This document shows, one piece after another, positions 32,701-41,401 of a stretch of 64,000 nucleotides of DNA. Origin of the DNA: Caldisericota bacterium. Lineage in GTDB: Bacteria; Caldisericota; JANLFM01. The stretch is taken from the NCBI GenBank assembly GCA_024655965.1, contig JANLFL010000001.1:340120-404119 (forward strand), read 5' to 3'. Each line of letters starts with the position of its first letter. The first letter of the stretch is position 1. A program made the position numbers and the translations under genes. The notes under the pieces are model-generated. The model had not been told where the DNA came from. It ran no database searches and saw nothing but the letters and a program-made list of their open reading frames with translations.

Positions 32701-33379
32701 TGACTACAGCGGGCTCTGGGGATTTGACATCTATCTTGACGGCGTCTATTACGATTCGTTGGGTCCCTCAACAAGGAGTTACACCTTTACGGGACTCCCG
32801 GATTCTCCCCACTCCTTCATGGTGGTTGCCTGGGACAATGCCCATAACTACTCTTTCTCCGCATACCTCTACCAAGCATTCCAGTTTAATATGAAGGCGG
32901 GCTGGAACTTCTTCTCCTTCCCCGTGAAAACCGACCCCAATCCCGGAAATGTCCTCCCCTCAACCCCACCGCCCCTCAACCTCAAATACTGGAACGACTC
33001 CACCCAGAAGTGGGAAACAACTAACATCACCTTCTCTCTCGGTGATGCCTACTGGTGGCTGGTTAAAAAATCCACTTCCTTCGTCTTCTCCGGCATCCTC
33101 GACGGCAAGCCCTCGTTCTCTATCCCTCTTTACATCGGGAGAAACGACATAGGTGTTCCTTACCCGGTTAATTTCAGCTGGACCGATGTCAAGGTCCAAA
33201 AGGGAAACACCGTTTTAAGCCTTAAGGATGCCGTGAAAGCCAAGTGGATCAGGAATGTGTTCTACTGGGAGAGGAACTCCTACCGAAGCGCCTTGAACAA
33301 AACCCTGCTCCCAGGAAACGGTTATGTAATTTATGCCAACGCGCCCCTTACCCTGATTTTCCCGAACCCGCTGTATTGA
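29753..33379 (+). CDS. Secreted subtilisin-like serine protease (S8) with PA domain
   Basis: A 1208-residue exported protease. It starts with TTG behind a strong Shine-Dalgarno (AAAGGAGGT). The signal peptide is residues 1-27 (ending MAA). An I9-type propeptide spans ~70-190. The catalytic triad is D217 (VVDTGVDYNHPDL), H254 (NGHGTHVAG) and S599 (GTSMASPHV). A protease-associated domain (about 410-550, IALIKRGTYTFYYKAYNAQAKGAIGVIIYNDG) is inserted between H and S, as in lactocepin-type subtilases. The C-terminal half has beta-sandwich domains and an ending (AGWNFFSFPV...) common in surface proteins of thermophiles. There is no SLH domain, so it is released or held by other means. It probably supplies peptides for anaerobic growth. 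Confidence 0.92.
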   Translation: MKKRKLISLIAILSLFVFFTTSVGMAAPSVVPGKSIPDSWKVSPQKIIENHLSKANPVDPSLQKTNPAFEKSLPEEGTAPAVPDDGVLKGNFRVEEDGKITAIIGLKESPVASVTDRSQIPSKLLKIKNEQVMAEDVLASIGDVQVKEKLQYAYNGLVARFPKEKLQEVQKRFGSENVHPTKTYYLDMSYSTALTGATDVWTNLAYKGEGVVVGVVDTGVDYNHPDLGGGFGNKVIAMIDTGDDDNDAMDLNGHGTHVAGTMAAKAAGPGGVTGMAPEAKILAAKIVKGGVGSASNADIAAAFDWMLQKKLDGVNLVSINMSFGFPGGWNNPTDPEQVAIQNCVDNGIFVSLSAGNEYWSVYPSNQFYYYGEQPGRYTYYPADIGTTGSPATTPGPASIAASWNSMGRYYGYKVGNTSNHYGYTVASDGGPDPTTVFSPTQDLPYEYCGLGTPGEIPASIAGKIALIKRGTYTFYYKAYNAQAKGAIGVIIYNDGADATRFDLMSITVGGFPPVTIPVVFSNYLQGEDLRINQATYQTVRFDGQLTDVPIYLADKMVDFSSWGTDPNLNFKPEIAAPGGGIWSTVPLAMGGYANYSGTSMASPHVGGAAALIAQAHPDWTPLQIKTALMNTAKLLTYPGSALPYSPRLQGAGRINVYDALRTEVFAVENASNYPAAPLGDSDGATSKTFTIKLINTSSTTSYTYNLSGTVQRYNTSRVPYSLSGGSVSFPGGTSVTVPAGSSITFSVVVNFGGNTTYENIFVDGFVTLTPTPSGPPALHVPYTLFWGDWQDIRYTENWAHNPVIDPPNDDPTGWWWWGYTWLYTQMGSSYYYLGYTFDENLDRNTIAISPNGDGIWDNLYPLISLMRGTPDLTFTVYKADGTYVDTVAHETYVHKNFNRYPYWDSWDNWWLWAPSPGEIPDGDYFLRFKAEIPGTLTQHSGQFHIIDIPFMVDTVVPEVDVSLNLLKVPSTSYNFTITWTASDDYSGLWGFDIYLDGVYYDSLGPSTRSYTFTGLPDSPHSFMVVAWDNAHNYSFSAYLYQAFQFNMKAGWNFFSFPVKTDPNPGNVLPSTPPPLNLKYWNDSTQKWETTNITFSLGDAYWWLVKKSTSFVFSGILDGKPSFSIPLYIGRNDIGVPYPVNFSWTDVKVQKGNTVLSLKDAVKAKWIRNVFYWERNSYRSALNKTLLPGNGYVIYANAPLTLIFPNPLY

Positions 33380-33400
33380 GGAATCAGGGCGGTTAGCCCC

Positions 33401-33438
33401 AAATTCCCCCCTCCCTTAAGGGAGGGGGGAATTTTTTT
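33401..33438 (+). terminator. Rho-independent terminator after the subtilase gene
   Basis: A perfect 17-bp inverted repeat (33401-33417 / 33418-33434, core CCCCCCTCCC ... GGGAGGGGGG, effective TTAA loop) is followed by a T-run. It lies 22 nt after the stop. Confidence 0.9.
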
Positions 33439-33485
33439 GTTTAAATGACCTTAAATTGGGCAAAATTCCAAAAACAGAATTTTTA

Positions 33486-33494
33486 TGGTAAAAT
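33486..33494 (+). promoter_or_regulatory. Extended -10 promoter of the cysteine protease gene
   Basis: TGGTAAAAT is an extended -10 located 26 nt before the ATG at 33521. AGGAAGG (33508-33514) is the Shine-Dalgarno. The preceding terminator makes this a separate transcription unit. Confidence 0.5.
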
Positions 33495-33520
33495 AAGAAA
33501 AATTTTTAGGAAGGCAAGAA

Positions 33521-36133
33521 ATGAAAAGGAAATTCAGCGGAGCGGCAATAGCGGTTATTTTTACCATGTTTATTATTTTCCCTTTTCCTCCGCCTGCTCT
33601 CTCTCAAGAGCTTTCCCCTGTGGTCTCACCCACCAACCCCGACTTTCAAAAAGAACTGGAGGAGCAAAGCGCTAAAACTTTTTTTAATCAAAGCGACGGG
33701 CTTTTTTTCGGTTTCTTCCCATCCCCCCTTGACCGGTCCCACTTGATTGGCCAGGGAAAAAGATTGGAGGAAATAAACGCCTCTTTCCCCTCATCCTTTG
33801 ACCTCCGCTCCCTTGGCAAAACCCCTCCGGTCAGAGACCAGGGAAATTACGGCACTTGCTGGGCTTTCGCTTCTTTTGGTTCCCTGGAATCCGCTTTGCT
33901 CCCTTCGGAATCCTGGGACTTTTCCGAAGACAACCTGGTAAACATGAGCGGTTTCGATATGGACCCCTACAACGGGGGAGGGAATTTTGACATGGCCACG
34001 GCTTACCTTGCACGCTGGTCCGGGCCGCTTCGCGAGGACCAGGACCCTTACCCCAGCCCCGGAACCCTTTCTTTGGAACCAGCAAAACACATCCAGGATG
34101 TCCTCTTCCTTCCCGGGAGGTCAGGTCCCCTGGATAACGATTTGATCAAGTCTGCTTTGATGAGCTACGGCGCTTTGGGCACCTATATTTACTGGGACAG
34201 TCATTATTTCAATTCGGCAAAAAATAGTTATTACTTTCCGGGGGTACAAAATCCGAACCACGCGGTTGCCATCGTGGGCTGGGACGACCAATACCCAGCT
34301 TCGAATTTTTCCCCGGCGCCTCCCGGGAACGGGGCCTTCATCGTCAGAAACAGCTGGGGCTCCTCGTGGGGGGAAGGGGGATACTTCTTCATCTCTTACT
34401 TTGACTCCATCGTTGGCAAAGAACTCACCGCTTTTAATTCTCCGGAACCCGTTTCTAATTTTTCGCGAATATACCAGTACGACACTCTGGGGTGGACTGC
34501 TTCCTTAGGTTACGAAAACGACACTGCCTGGTTCGCAAATGCTTTCACGGCCTCTTCGGCTGAAAACCTTGTTGGGGTAAGTTTTTATTCCCCTTCTTTA
34601 AACAGCCAATACCAGGTCTACGGGGGGAGTTCGCTTCAGAGCCTCTCCCTTTTAGCTTCAGGAGTCCTTCCCTATCCAGGATACCACACCGTGAGGCTCG
34701 ATTCCCCTTATCCCCTGGCTGCCAACCAAAAATTTTTTGTTGCGGTAAAACTCACCACCCCCGGCTACAACTACCCCATCCCAATGGAATACCCTTGGTC
34801 GGGTTACAGCAGCAGGGCTTCCGCTTCCCTCGGACAGAGCTTCATCAGCCCGGACGGGTCAAACTGGACAGACCTTTACACCCGGTACACCAACAGCAAC
34901 GTCTGTTTAAAGGCTTTTACCAGTTCCGCTTCTTCGGGGGTCTCTTTCACCCCCACCTCCTTTTACTTTGAAGCCGCGTTGGGAAAAGGGAACCCCTCTT
35001 TTCAGATCCTTTCAATCAGAAGCACCGGAGGGACCCTTAACTGGGCGGTTTCCTCCAGCGCCTCCTGGTTAACGGTCTTCCCTAAGTCGGGCTCCTCCTC
35101 AGGGGAAACAGACACAGTTTCTGTGAGTGTTATTGTCGATGGTCTCGACGCTGGGAATTACCAAGGTCAAATTTCCATTAAAGACGCTAACTCACTTCAA
35201 GTTCTTGGGGCGATACCTGTAAACCTGAAAATTACCCAGGAAAACCAGGCACAGGGTTTTTCCACCATCAAGCCCTCGTCCTTCAGCGTCCAGAAAGGAA
35301 CGGGAACTGGCGACCTTTCCACCCTTTTCTCCGACGATTCCCAGTTTCTCAGGGTAGAATCCGCCTTCATTTCCCCTTACCACTACATAGAATGGACCGC
35401 GGATTTTCAGGTTCCCGATCCGGGAAGCGTGAAGGTCATCGGGGTCAGGTTCCGGGGGTTTAACTCCCGTTCCGTGAGCACTTACCTGAAACTGTATAAC
35501 TGGTCCACGAAGAGGTGGGATAGCCTGAAATCCGCTTCCATTTCCACCACGGAGAAGGAGATTCTCGGGCTGACTATGGATTGCTCAAAATACATCTCCT
35601 CGACCGGTCAGATGAGGGTGCAGGTCTATGGCAGAACAGTTTACAGTTCTTTTTCGAACAGCGCGGACCTCTTGGAGGTCCTGGCGGGGTATTCTATCTC
35701 AGCCTTAAACCCCTCGTCCTTCAGCGTCCAGAAAGGAACGGGAACTGGCGACCTTTCCACCCTTTTTTCCGACGATTCCCAGTTTCTCAGGGTAGAATCC
35801 GCCTTCATTTCCCCTTACCACTACATAGAATGGACCGCGGATTTTCAGGTTCCCGATCCGGGAAGCGTGAAGGTCATCGGGGTCAGGTTCCGGGGGTTTA
35901 ACTCCCGTTCCGTGAGCACTTACCTGAAACTGTATAACTGGTCCACGAAGAGGTGGGATAGTTTCACGTCCGCCTCCCTCTCAACTACCGAAAAGGAGAT
36001 CGTTTCCATCGCTCTGAACTCCGGGAAGTATATTTCCTCCACCGGTCAGTTGAGGGTGCAGGTCTACAGCAGGACCACTTACAGTTCCTTCACGAACAGC
36101 GCTGAGCTCCTTGAGGTCCTGGCGGGATATTAG
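33521..36133 (+). CDS. Secreted papain-like cysteine protease (C1A) with duplicated C-terminal domain
   Basis: An 870-residue exported protease. The signal peptide is residues ~1-30. The C1A catalytic domain spans ~85-310 with C113 (GNYGTCWAFASFGS), H247 (NPNHAVAIVGWDD) and N277 (VRNSWGSSWGEGGYFFISY). The oxyanion glutamine is in PVRDQGN. A beta domain (~315-460) follows. A BACON-like domain (~470-575, FTPTSFYFEAALGKGNPSFQILSIRSTGG) and two copies of a ~146-residue domain (FSVQKGTGTGDLSTLFSDD ... LEVLAGY) fill the C-terminus. The two copies share about 250 bp of nearly identical DNA, pointing to recent duplication or gene conversion. The role is extracellular protein breakdown. It neighbours the subtilase but is expressed separately. 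Confidence 0.9.
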   Translation: MKRKFSGAAIAVIFTMFIIFPFPPPALSQELSPVVSPTNPDFQKELEEQSAKTFFNQSDGLFFGFFPSPLDRSHLIGQGKRLEEINASFPSSFDLRSLGKTPPVRDQGNYGTCWAFASFGSLESALLPSESWDFSEDNLVNMSGFDMDPYNGGGNFDMATAYLARWSGPLREDQDPYPSPGTLSLEPAKHIQDVLFLPGRSGPLDNDLIKSALMSYGALGTYIYWDSHYFNSAKNSYYFPGVQNPNHAVAIVGWDDQYPASNFSPAPPGNGAFIVRNSWGSSWGEGGYFFISYFDSIVGKELTAFNSPEPVSNFSRIYQYDTLGWTASLGYENDTAWFANAFTASSAENLVGVSFYSPSLNSQYQVYGGSSLQSLSLLASGVLPYPGYHTVRLDSPYPLAANQKFFVAVKLTTPGYNYPIPMEYPWSGYSSRASASLGQSFISPDGSNWTDLYTRYTNSNVCLKAFTSSASSGVSFTPTSFYFEAALGKGNPSFQILSIRSTGGTLNWAVSSSASWLTVFPKSGSSSGETDTVSVSVIVDGLDAGNYQGQISIKDANSLQVLGAIPVNLKITQENQAQGFSTIKPSSFSVQKGTGTGDLSTLFSDDSQFLRVESAFISPYHYIEWTADFQVPDPGSVKVIGVRFRGFNSRSVSTYLKLYNWSTKRWDSLKSASISTTEKEILGLTMDCSKYISSTGQMRVQVYGRTVYSSFSNSADLLEVLAGYSISALNPSSFSVQKGTGTGDLSTLFSDDSQFLRVESAFISPYHYIEWTADFQVPDPGSVKVIGVRFRGFNSRSVSTYLKLYNWSTKRWDSFTSASLSTTEKEIVSIALNSGKYISSTGQLRVQVYSRTTYSSFTNSAELLEVLAGY
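35273..35523 (+). repeat. Tandem intragenic duplication, copy 1
   Basis: About 250 bp nearly identical to 35711-35961, offset 438 bp (146 codons). I see a single mismatch (C/T in the run before TCCGACGATT). It encodes the first part of the repeated C-terminal domain of the cysteine protease. Confidence 0.92.
35711..35961 (+). repeat. Tandem intragenic duplication, copy 2
   Basis: Partner of 35273-35523. Identity falls sharply after the codons for STKRWDS, which suggests that only this part was homogenised by recombination. Confidence 0.92.
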
Positions 36134-37040
36134 GCACGCCAAGGGAATAAACCTGCAAAGAAAAACACCGATCCTCGCCCTTGCTTCAAAAAAGTGGCCT
36201 TAATTAACCGATAATCTCTTTGTGGGGGGCTTAAATTGGTGCCAAAACTTCCGGGGTGGGCCATCAATCGATTTTGCCATGTTATTCAGCTTTCTGAATG
36301 CAGAAGAAAAACACTCCCCTTCCCGCGGGCTTAAATACCCCGCTTCTTATCATTACCCCGGCATTTTCTCCGGTTAGCCTCCCCTAAATAACTCTTGTTT
36401 TGTTGATCGTTCCTTCTTTTCGGAATCTTCCCTCCAGGTATCCCATACTCCCCAATTGAAGACAAGCTTCCAAATAACCAAAGCCCTGCGCAGGCACGGA
36501 AAATCAGGGAAAGATTTGGCTCCGGGGAACTGGGGTTCGGTTTTGTGCAAGAAAGAAAGCAGGACGAACTTTGCGAACTCCGCCCTGGTTGAACTGGTTC
36601 TATGGTAAAGCCCGTTAAACGAGCGGGTAAGACTCCTTCCTCAGTTGGAGACTAAGTCGCTTCATAAACCGGCGGTTCGGGGGATTAGGATTTGGAAGGA
36701 AGAATTTTGGAACCATCCCGGGGAACCCGGAAGGCTCGGGAAGAACGAAAAAAACAGAAGAAAGGATGCCCAAAAGATTTCCTTTCTATTCCTTCCCCCT
36801 TCCCATAAATATCTTCAGAAATTAAAACTGCCCCGGAACTCTTTGGAGTTAAACAATAAAAAGGAGGAAAGGGGCTTAGCAAAAAACCTTTTCCTATCTC
36901 TGCCAAAACTTCAAAAAATCAGGAAATTTTTAGGCAATGTTCAAAAAACTGAAAATGGCCAAGCGGAAAAAATCGCCCTGATCAAGATGATATCTGAAAA
37001 GCAAGGGAAATCAAGGGGACTAATTCAAGCACTGGCGAAG
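36134..37040. other. Intergenic region of ~900 bp
   Basis: Apart from an SLH-like remnant on the minus strand (36374-36640), I see no conserved gene or RNA here. A 151-codon plus-strand open frame (36645-37100) is lysine- and proline-rich, matches no family and runs into the terminator and 3' end of the next gene. It is probably not coding. Confidence 0.5.
36374..36640 (-). pseudogene. Decayed SLH-domain gene remnant
   Basis: A minus-strand reading frame without a start reads SLTRSFNGLYHRTSSTRAEFAKFV, then FPGAKSFPDF and ERSTKQEL, and stops at 36374. STRAEFAKF and FPDF are hallmarks of SLH repeats, and the spacing fits the end of one repeat and most of a second. Upstream the frame is closed by TGA. 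It is probably a degraded paralogue of the neighbouring S-layer genes. It is short, so chance similarity is possible but unlikely. Confidence 0.5.
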
Positions 37041-37073
37041 AAAAAAAGGAGGGGGCCAGAGGCCCCCTCCTTT
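37041..37073 (-). terminator. Terminator of the S-layer transcript
   Basis: A 13-bp perfect stem (AAAGGAGGGGGCC with its complement) and a 3-nt loop, followed on the minus strand by a run of seven T. It lies 24 nt after the stop of the 1395-residue SLH protein. Confidence 0.9.
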
Positions 37074-37096
37074 CTAACTTTTAACGCCTGGAAACT

Positions 37097-40000
37097 TTAG
37101 TCCACAGTGACCAAGAAATCCAGGCCAGAGACGCTATCGCCCCATGGGGTAACCTCGACTGAGTAATCCTCGGGTTCGACTATCACCAAAACGCTGGGCT
37201 GAATAGCGTTAACTACATCAAAGAGGGATTCTCCATCGAGGTAGATTGTTCCATCAAGGTAGTTGCAGAACGCCAATTCATCGAAGACATAAACCCCGGC
37301 GGAATCTGTGGTGGTTTCCTCTATATGGAATACTCCGCATGCGTCATAGTACTCGAGGACAACCGTAACCCCCTCAAGGGGCTGCGCGAAGTCACCGGTG
37401 GAGGTAACCGTTCCCTCGAAGGACCATTCACCCAATGTTCCACCAAGGTCAAACTCCCATGTACCCGCAAGGACCTCAGTTCCGGTATCAGCGTCCACGG
37501 CATTGTAGAAGACGATGTAGTGTCCGGGAACCAGCCCGCAGGGGGTGAAGATCATGGTGTCGTTGGGGTAGAGTCCGATCTGGGTGAAGGAGAGTTCTCC
37601 ACAGAACGGGCAATCGCCATCCCATGGGAACCATTGGCCCTCGTCAACGTTGTAGAGAGCCATCCAGCTCTTGGAGGTGTTCAGGGGCTCGTTAAACTGC
37701 ATGTAGACATAGAAGTCCTTTAAGGGTACGGGGGGTCCATCGTCGTATTCAACGTTTTCCAGACCGCTGTCCAGGATTCTTAGTTCGGTCCCCAGCATCG
37801 GACGGATGACGATAAACTTGACCACGGGGATGTACTCGCCGTTAACCAGCATCCAGTCGCACATCGTGGGGTTGGCGGGTTCTTCGACAGGCTGGAAGAA
37901 GACCTGGACGAACTGCTCGCGCTGGAGGTCAGCCATCTTCTTGATCAGGATGTTGCCGTCGGGGGTGGGAACGTTAGGAGCAGGCAATGTAGCATCGTAG
38001 ATGGCGGTTCCGGGCTGGAGAGTCATTCCGGAGGACCAAGGAACGGTGATCATGTCCTTAGCTGCAAGCCAGGTGGTGTTGACATCGCCGGGAGTGGCAT
38101 TGGGATAGAAGTCAGATGCGCGGAAGAACCAGCTGAGCTGCTCGCGGCTGGTGTTCTCTAAGGAGAAGATAGTTCCGTCAAAGGTGGGCCCGATCTCGTC
38201 GATGATGCCCTCGGTGTTGTACTCTTGCCACTGACCATGATTGGTGGAAAGCTCCTGAATGCGAAGGATATCGCCCAGGGCGGTGGTCACCTTGGTCAGT
38301 TTCACTAGGTCGCGGACCAGGTTCTGGAGGCTCTGCCACTCGGCGTACAGGGAAGTGTAATCTGTGAGAGCAGCCTTTCCGTTCTCCACGGTCTTGGAAC
38401 CACGGTTGTGTTCGTTGTACCAGGAGAAGTTCCAGAAGATCTTGGTAACTCCGTCGGTGTCAACAAGCTCAGTCAGCGGGTAGTTGACAACTGTTCCATC
38501 TGGCTTCATCACGTCGATGGAGAGGTGGTATCCGGAGGCGTCGTTGAGCATGTTAACCCTGGTGACCATGCCGTACTCCAGGAAGGCAGCGGCGGCGGCG
38601 GCCGAACCCATCCACATGCAGCGGACTTTGCCGTCGCGGGAAAGGGTGAACTCAACCGGTTGGCCTAACCAGATTTCCCTCTCGTCCCAGAGGTTATTGA
38701 AGACCAGCTCCTCTCCGTACCATTCTTCGTCAGCTTCGCTGAAGAAGGTAGCGCCGGATTCGACAGCACCGACCTGGCCAACGGGAGCAGTGGGCTCTTC
38801 CTTGGTTCCGGTGATGGAGGCGGCGATTGCCGGGAACTCACCCCGTCCGGGGAAGAGGACTTCGTAGACCTTGCCGGAGACCTTGATGGAGGTGATCCAG
38901 TCGTTCCCCCACTGGTCCTTGACGCGGTAGATGTCCTCAAGGGTCCCGGACTGCACCGTCTCCTGGCCCTCGAAGCGGATCACGGAGAAGGTGCCGCCGA
39001 TGGTCCCTTCATAACATTTAAATCCTGGCTCTTGAGGTTCAGAGCTTTCCTCAAGAGTGATGACGACTTGATCAACTGGGTATGCGGTCAAATCGATGTC
39101 GGTAAAGGTGCAAGAAGCATAACCAAGATAACGGGGATTCTTAACGAAATTGGTGTTTTTGGAAGTAAAACTCATGGTTGCATCGTCAACAAGGTTTTCG
39201 CCACTGTAGAGCCAGGCATGGTAGGCTGTGTAATCCAGTGAATTGCCGGATTTATCCAGAAGCTTCGTCGGATCGGGGCTATCACTGAACGAGACCTGGA
39301 TCTTGGCATGTGTTGGATCACCGCTGAGGTTCGCTCCACCGAAGCCGGGAAGACTGGTATATTCCACTAAAGCATTGGTGTTGTAATCCCTAACATAAAC
39401 AGGAGAGGTGAGGGAGGTTGGATAAACCTGGAAGAGCATATCGGGCAAAGCGCTGCTGGTATTGTAGATGGGGTAAAGTTTGATAGGCGCCAGGTGCACG
39501 GTGCCCACGGGGTAGTAGGTGGAGTAGAACCAGTCTAAAGCGGAGAAGCCCATGCCGTAGGCGGCATACCAGTTCCAGTTGGTGTACTGTTCACCGCCGA
39601 GGATGAACTTGGCGTCGTCCTCTACAAGGGCCTCGCAGAAGTCAGCAAGGGTGGGGTAGGGAGTGGGAAGCCTCTTGTTGAAGGTGTTGTCGTCGGTGTA
39701 GGAGAAGCCGAGGTTGCCGAAGACCTCAACCCGTCCCCACTTGTCGTAGACAGCGGAGTCCGCATAGTGGGGCTGGGCATTCTTCACGATGTGGCCGGGC
39801 CAGACTTTGGCAAGGATTGCCCAGACTTTGGAAGAAACTACCACGCTGGACATCAGGTGCCCTTCGTAGTCCTTGGTGAATTCGGTCTCGGACATTCCGC
39901 GGATGACGGTGATGTCGGCATCCTTCACCAGCATCACGTTGGGGTTCTCAACATAGGTGTCCTCGAGGAAGATCACGGCCCGAGGATCGATGGATAAGGT

Positions 40001-41284
40001 GGTCGCGGACTTTGCGGCTACCGCGGGGTCAGCCTGGTAAACCCTGAGGTTCAGGGTGCTGAAGATCTCACCTACGGTCTTTCCAGGGAACCAAGAGTTG
40101 CCAACCTTATTAGCGGCTACCTTGTAATTCTCAACCAGGTGGTTGAGGACGCGGACGTACCAAAGCTTGGATGGCTGGGCAAATGGCTCCTGCCCAACGT
40201 AGGGAACTGGTCCCTCGTAAATCACACGGACGGGCTTGCCGATTAAGGTGGTTAAATCAGCGGGCTTTCCGGAGACCCAGATGGAGTCCGCAGGGATGTC
40301 GTAAAGCCTGTGAACGGGGCGGAAGTCGTTTGGGTACTCAAGGCCGTTTGCGGCAGCGAAGGCCATGGGATCCTCGCCCACGGGGACGAAGACCTCTTCA
40401 TCATCAACGACCGTGGTCCAGCCCTCGAAGAGTTCAAGCTGGGAAGCGCCGGCGTAGACATCGTAGGGCGGGGCGTTGGTCACGAAGGTCTCCATCTCGT
40501 GGAAGCCAAGGTTCCCGATTAAAGTGGTGTTGGTGGGATAGTAGAAGGCACCGGGAACCGGTCCCTGAGACATCCACTCAACTGGCCCGAGGCAGTAAAC
40601 GAAGAGGGAGTTGTAGACCATGATCGCCAGATCGCCACGGGTTGCGGGAGCAGCAGCGTTGAAGCCGGTCACTCCGGTAAGAATTCCGTCGGGAAGGTCC
40701 AGCTCCGGAGGGTGAACGTTCATCCCGTAACCGGCAGGGTCGCCGAGGGCCACTGCCATCTTTACGAAGTTGGCGAACCAATCCTCAGTTCCGCCGCCAG
40801 GGGTAACCGGGGTGATGTACTGGGTGTATCCCAGCATCCTGACGAGCATGGTGGTGGCTTCCGCATAGGTGACGTTGGCGTCGGGACGGAAGGTGCCATC
40901 AGGATAACCCTTTACGATCCCGAAAGCGGTTCCGGTGTTAATGTATCCGGTTGCCCAGTGGTCAACTGGCGTGTCGGGGTACTTGGTGGCGCCCTTGAAC
41001 CCGGAAACATACTTCTCGAAGTTCAAAGCGCGAAGGGTGACCGCCAGGAACTCCGCCCTGGTGATGGGACGATCGGGCTTGAAGGTCTGATCCGGATAGC
41101 CAGTGAAGATGCCCATCAGGTGGAGTTTGATGAAGGCGGATTCGAACGGTGTGCCGAAGATGTCCGAATAGGGAACGGTGGCAGTTTCGGTGGTGGCGGC
41201 TTGGTCCTCCGCAAATGCTGCGGCTGGGATCAAAGTGCAGAGCATGGCGGCAGTGACGAGCAGAATTAAAAGCTTCTTAACCAA
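37097..41284 (-). CDS. Probable major S-layer protein (N-terminal SLH triplet)
   Basis: A 1395-residue exported protein starting with TTG behind AAAGGAGG. Signal peptide 1-25 (cleavage after AFA). Three SLH repeats lie at ~38-80 (GYPDQTFKPDRPITRAEFLAVTLRAL), ~100-150 (GYPDGTFRPDANVTYAEATTMLVRML) and ~175-235 (degenerate, GDLAIMVYNSLF). A long, mostly beta, acidic body follows. The last ~100 residues resemble a carboxypeptidase-regulatory/SdrB-like domain (FEGTVTSTGDFAQPLEGVTVVLEYYD). Size, N-terminal SLH, a strong Shine-Dalgarno, a structured leader and a strong terminator are what is expected of an abundant S-layer protein. Abundance is inferred. It lies downstream of the sigma-54-controlled SLH gene and may be co-transcribed with it. 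Confidence 0.85.
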   Translation of the reverse strand: MVKKLLILLVTAAMLCTLIPAAAFAEDQAATTETATVPYSDIFGTPFESAFIKLHLMGIFTGYPDQTFKPDRPITRAEFLAVTLRALNFEKYVSGFKGATKYPDTPVDHWATGYINTGTAFGIVKGYPDGTFRPDANVTYAEATTMLVRMLGYTQYITPVTPGGGTEDWFANFVKMAVALGDPAGYGMNVHPPELDLPDGILTGVTGFNAAAPATRGDLAIMVYNSLFVYCLGPVEWMSQGPVPGAFYYPTNTTLIGNLGFHEMETFVTNAPPYDVYAGASQLELFEGWTTVVDDEEVFVPVGEDPMAFAAANGLEYPNDFRPVHRLYDIPADSIWVSGKPADLTTLIGKPVRVIYEGPVPYVGQEPFAQPSKLWYVRVLNHLVENYKVAANKVGNSWFPGKTVGEIFSTLNLRVYQADPAVAAKSATTLSIDPRAVIFLEDTYVENPNVMLVKDADITVIRGMSETEFTKDYEGHLMSSVVVSSKVWAILAKVWPGHIVKNAQPHYADSAVYDKWGRVEVFGNLGFSYTDDNTFNKRLPTPYPTLADFCEALVEDDAKFILGGEQYTNWNWYAAYGMGFSALDWFYSTYYPVGTVHLAPIKLYPIYNTSSALPDMLFQVYPTSLTSPVYVRDYNTNALVEYTSLPGFGGANLSGDPTHAKIQVSFSDSPDPTKLLDKSGNSLDYTAYHAWLYSGENLVDDATMSFTSKNTNFVKNPRYLGYASCTFTDIDLTAYPVDQVVITLEESSEPQEPGFKCYEGTIGGTFSVIRFEGQETVQSGTLEDIYRVKDQWGNDWITSIKVSGKVYEVLFPGRGEFPAIAASITGTKEEPTAPVGQVGAVESGATFFSEADEEWYGEELVFNNLWDEREIWLGQPVEFTLSRDGKVRCMWMGSAAAAAAFLEYGMVTRVNMLNDASGYHLSIDVMKPDGTVVNYPLTELVDTDGVTKIFWNFSWYNEHNRGSKTVENGKAALTDYTSLYAEWQSLQNLVRDLVKLTKVTTALGDILRIQELSTNHGQWQEYNTEGIIDEIGPTFDGTIFSLENTSREQLSWFFRASDFYPNATPGDVNTTWLAAKDMITVPWSSGMTLQPGTAIYDATLPAPNVPTPDGNILIKKMADLQREQFVQVFFQPVEEPANPTMCDWMLVNGEYIPVVKFIVIRPMLGTELRILDSGLENVEYDDGPPVPLKDFYVYMQFNEPLNTSKSWMALYNVDEGQWFPWDGDCPFCGELSFTQIGLYPNDTMIFTPCGLVPGHYIVFYNAVDADTGTEVLAGTWEFDLGGTLGEWSFEGTVTSTGDFAQPLEGVTVVLEYYDACGVFHIEETTTDSAGVYVFDELAFCNYLDGTIYLDGESLFDVVNAIQPSVLVIVEPEDYSVEVTPWGDSVSGLDFLVTVD

Positions 41285-41317
41285 TCTTCTTTCCTCCTTT
41301 TTTGAGGTTTTGATTTC

Positions 41318-41350
41318 CCCCGAAGGGGAGTGTTTGCCCGAAGCCGGGCA
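41318..41350 (-). promoter_or_regulatory. Two leader hairpins upstream of the S-layer gene
   Basis: On the minus strand the leader contains two stable stem-loops in succession: GCCCG-GCTT-CGGGC and CTCCCC-TTCG-GGGGAA, the latter with a UUCG-type tetraloop. They end about 20 nt before the Shine-Dalgarno. They could stabilise the mRNA or control translation. No known riboswitch consensus was recognised. Confidence 0.5.
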
Positions 41351-41401
41351 ACGAGAATTTTTCTTCTAGCATCCCTCCTTCCAAAAAATTAAATCTACTT
41401 C

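Noticed and set aside
36233-36252. TGGCACC-like motif on the minus strand as a second sigma-54 site
   Set aside because: The -12 half reads TAAGC instead of TTGC; no gene starts downstream.
36645-37100. 151-codon plus-strand open frame
   Set aside because: Low-complexity Lys/Pro-rich product, runs through the S-layer terminator, no family resemblance.
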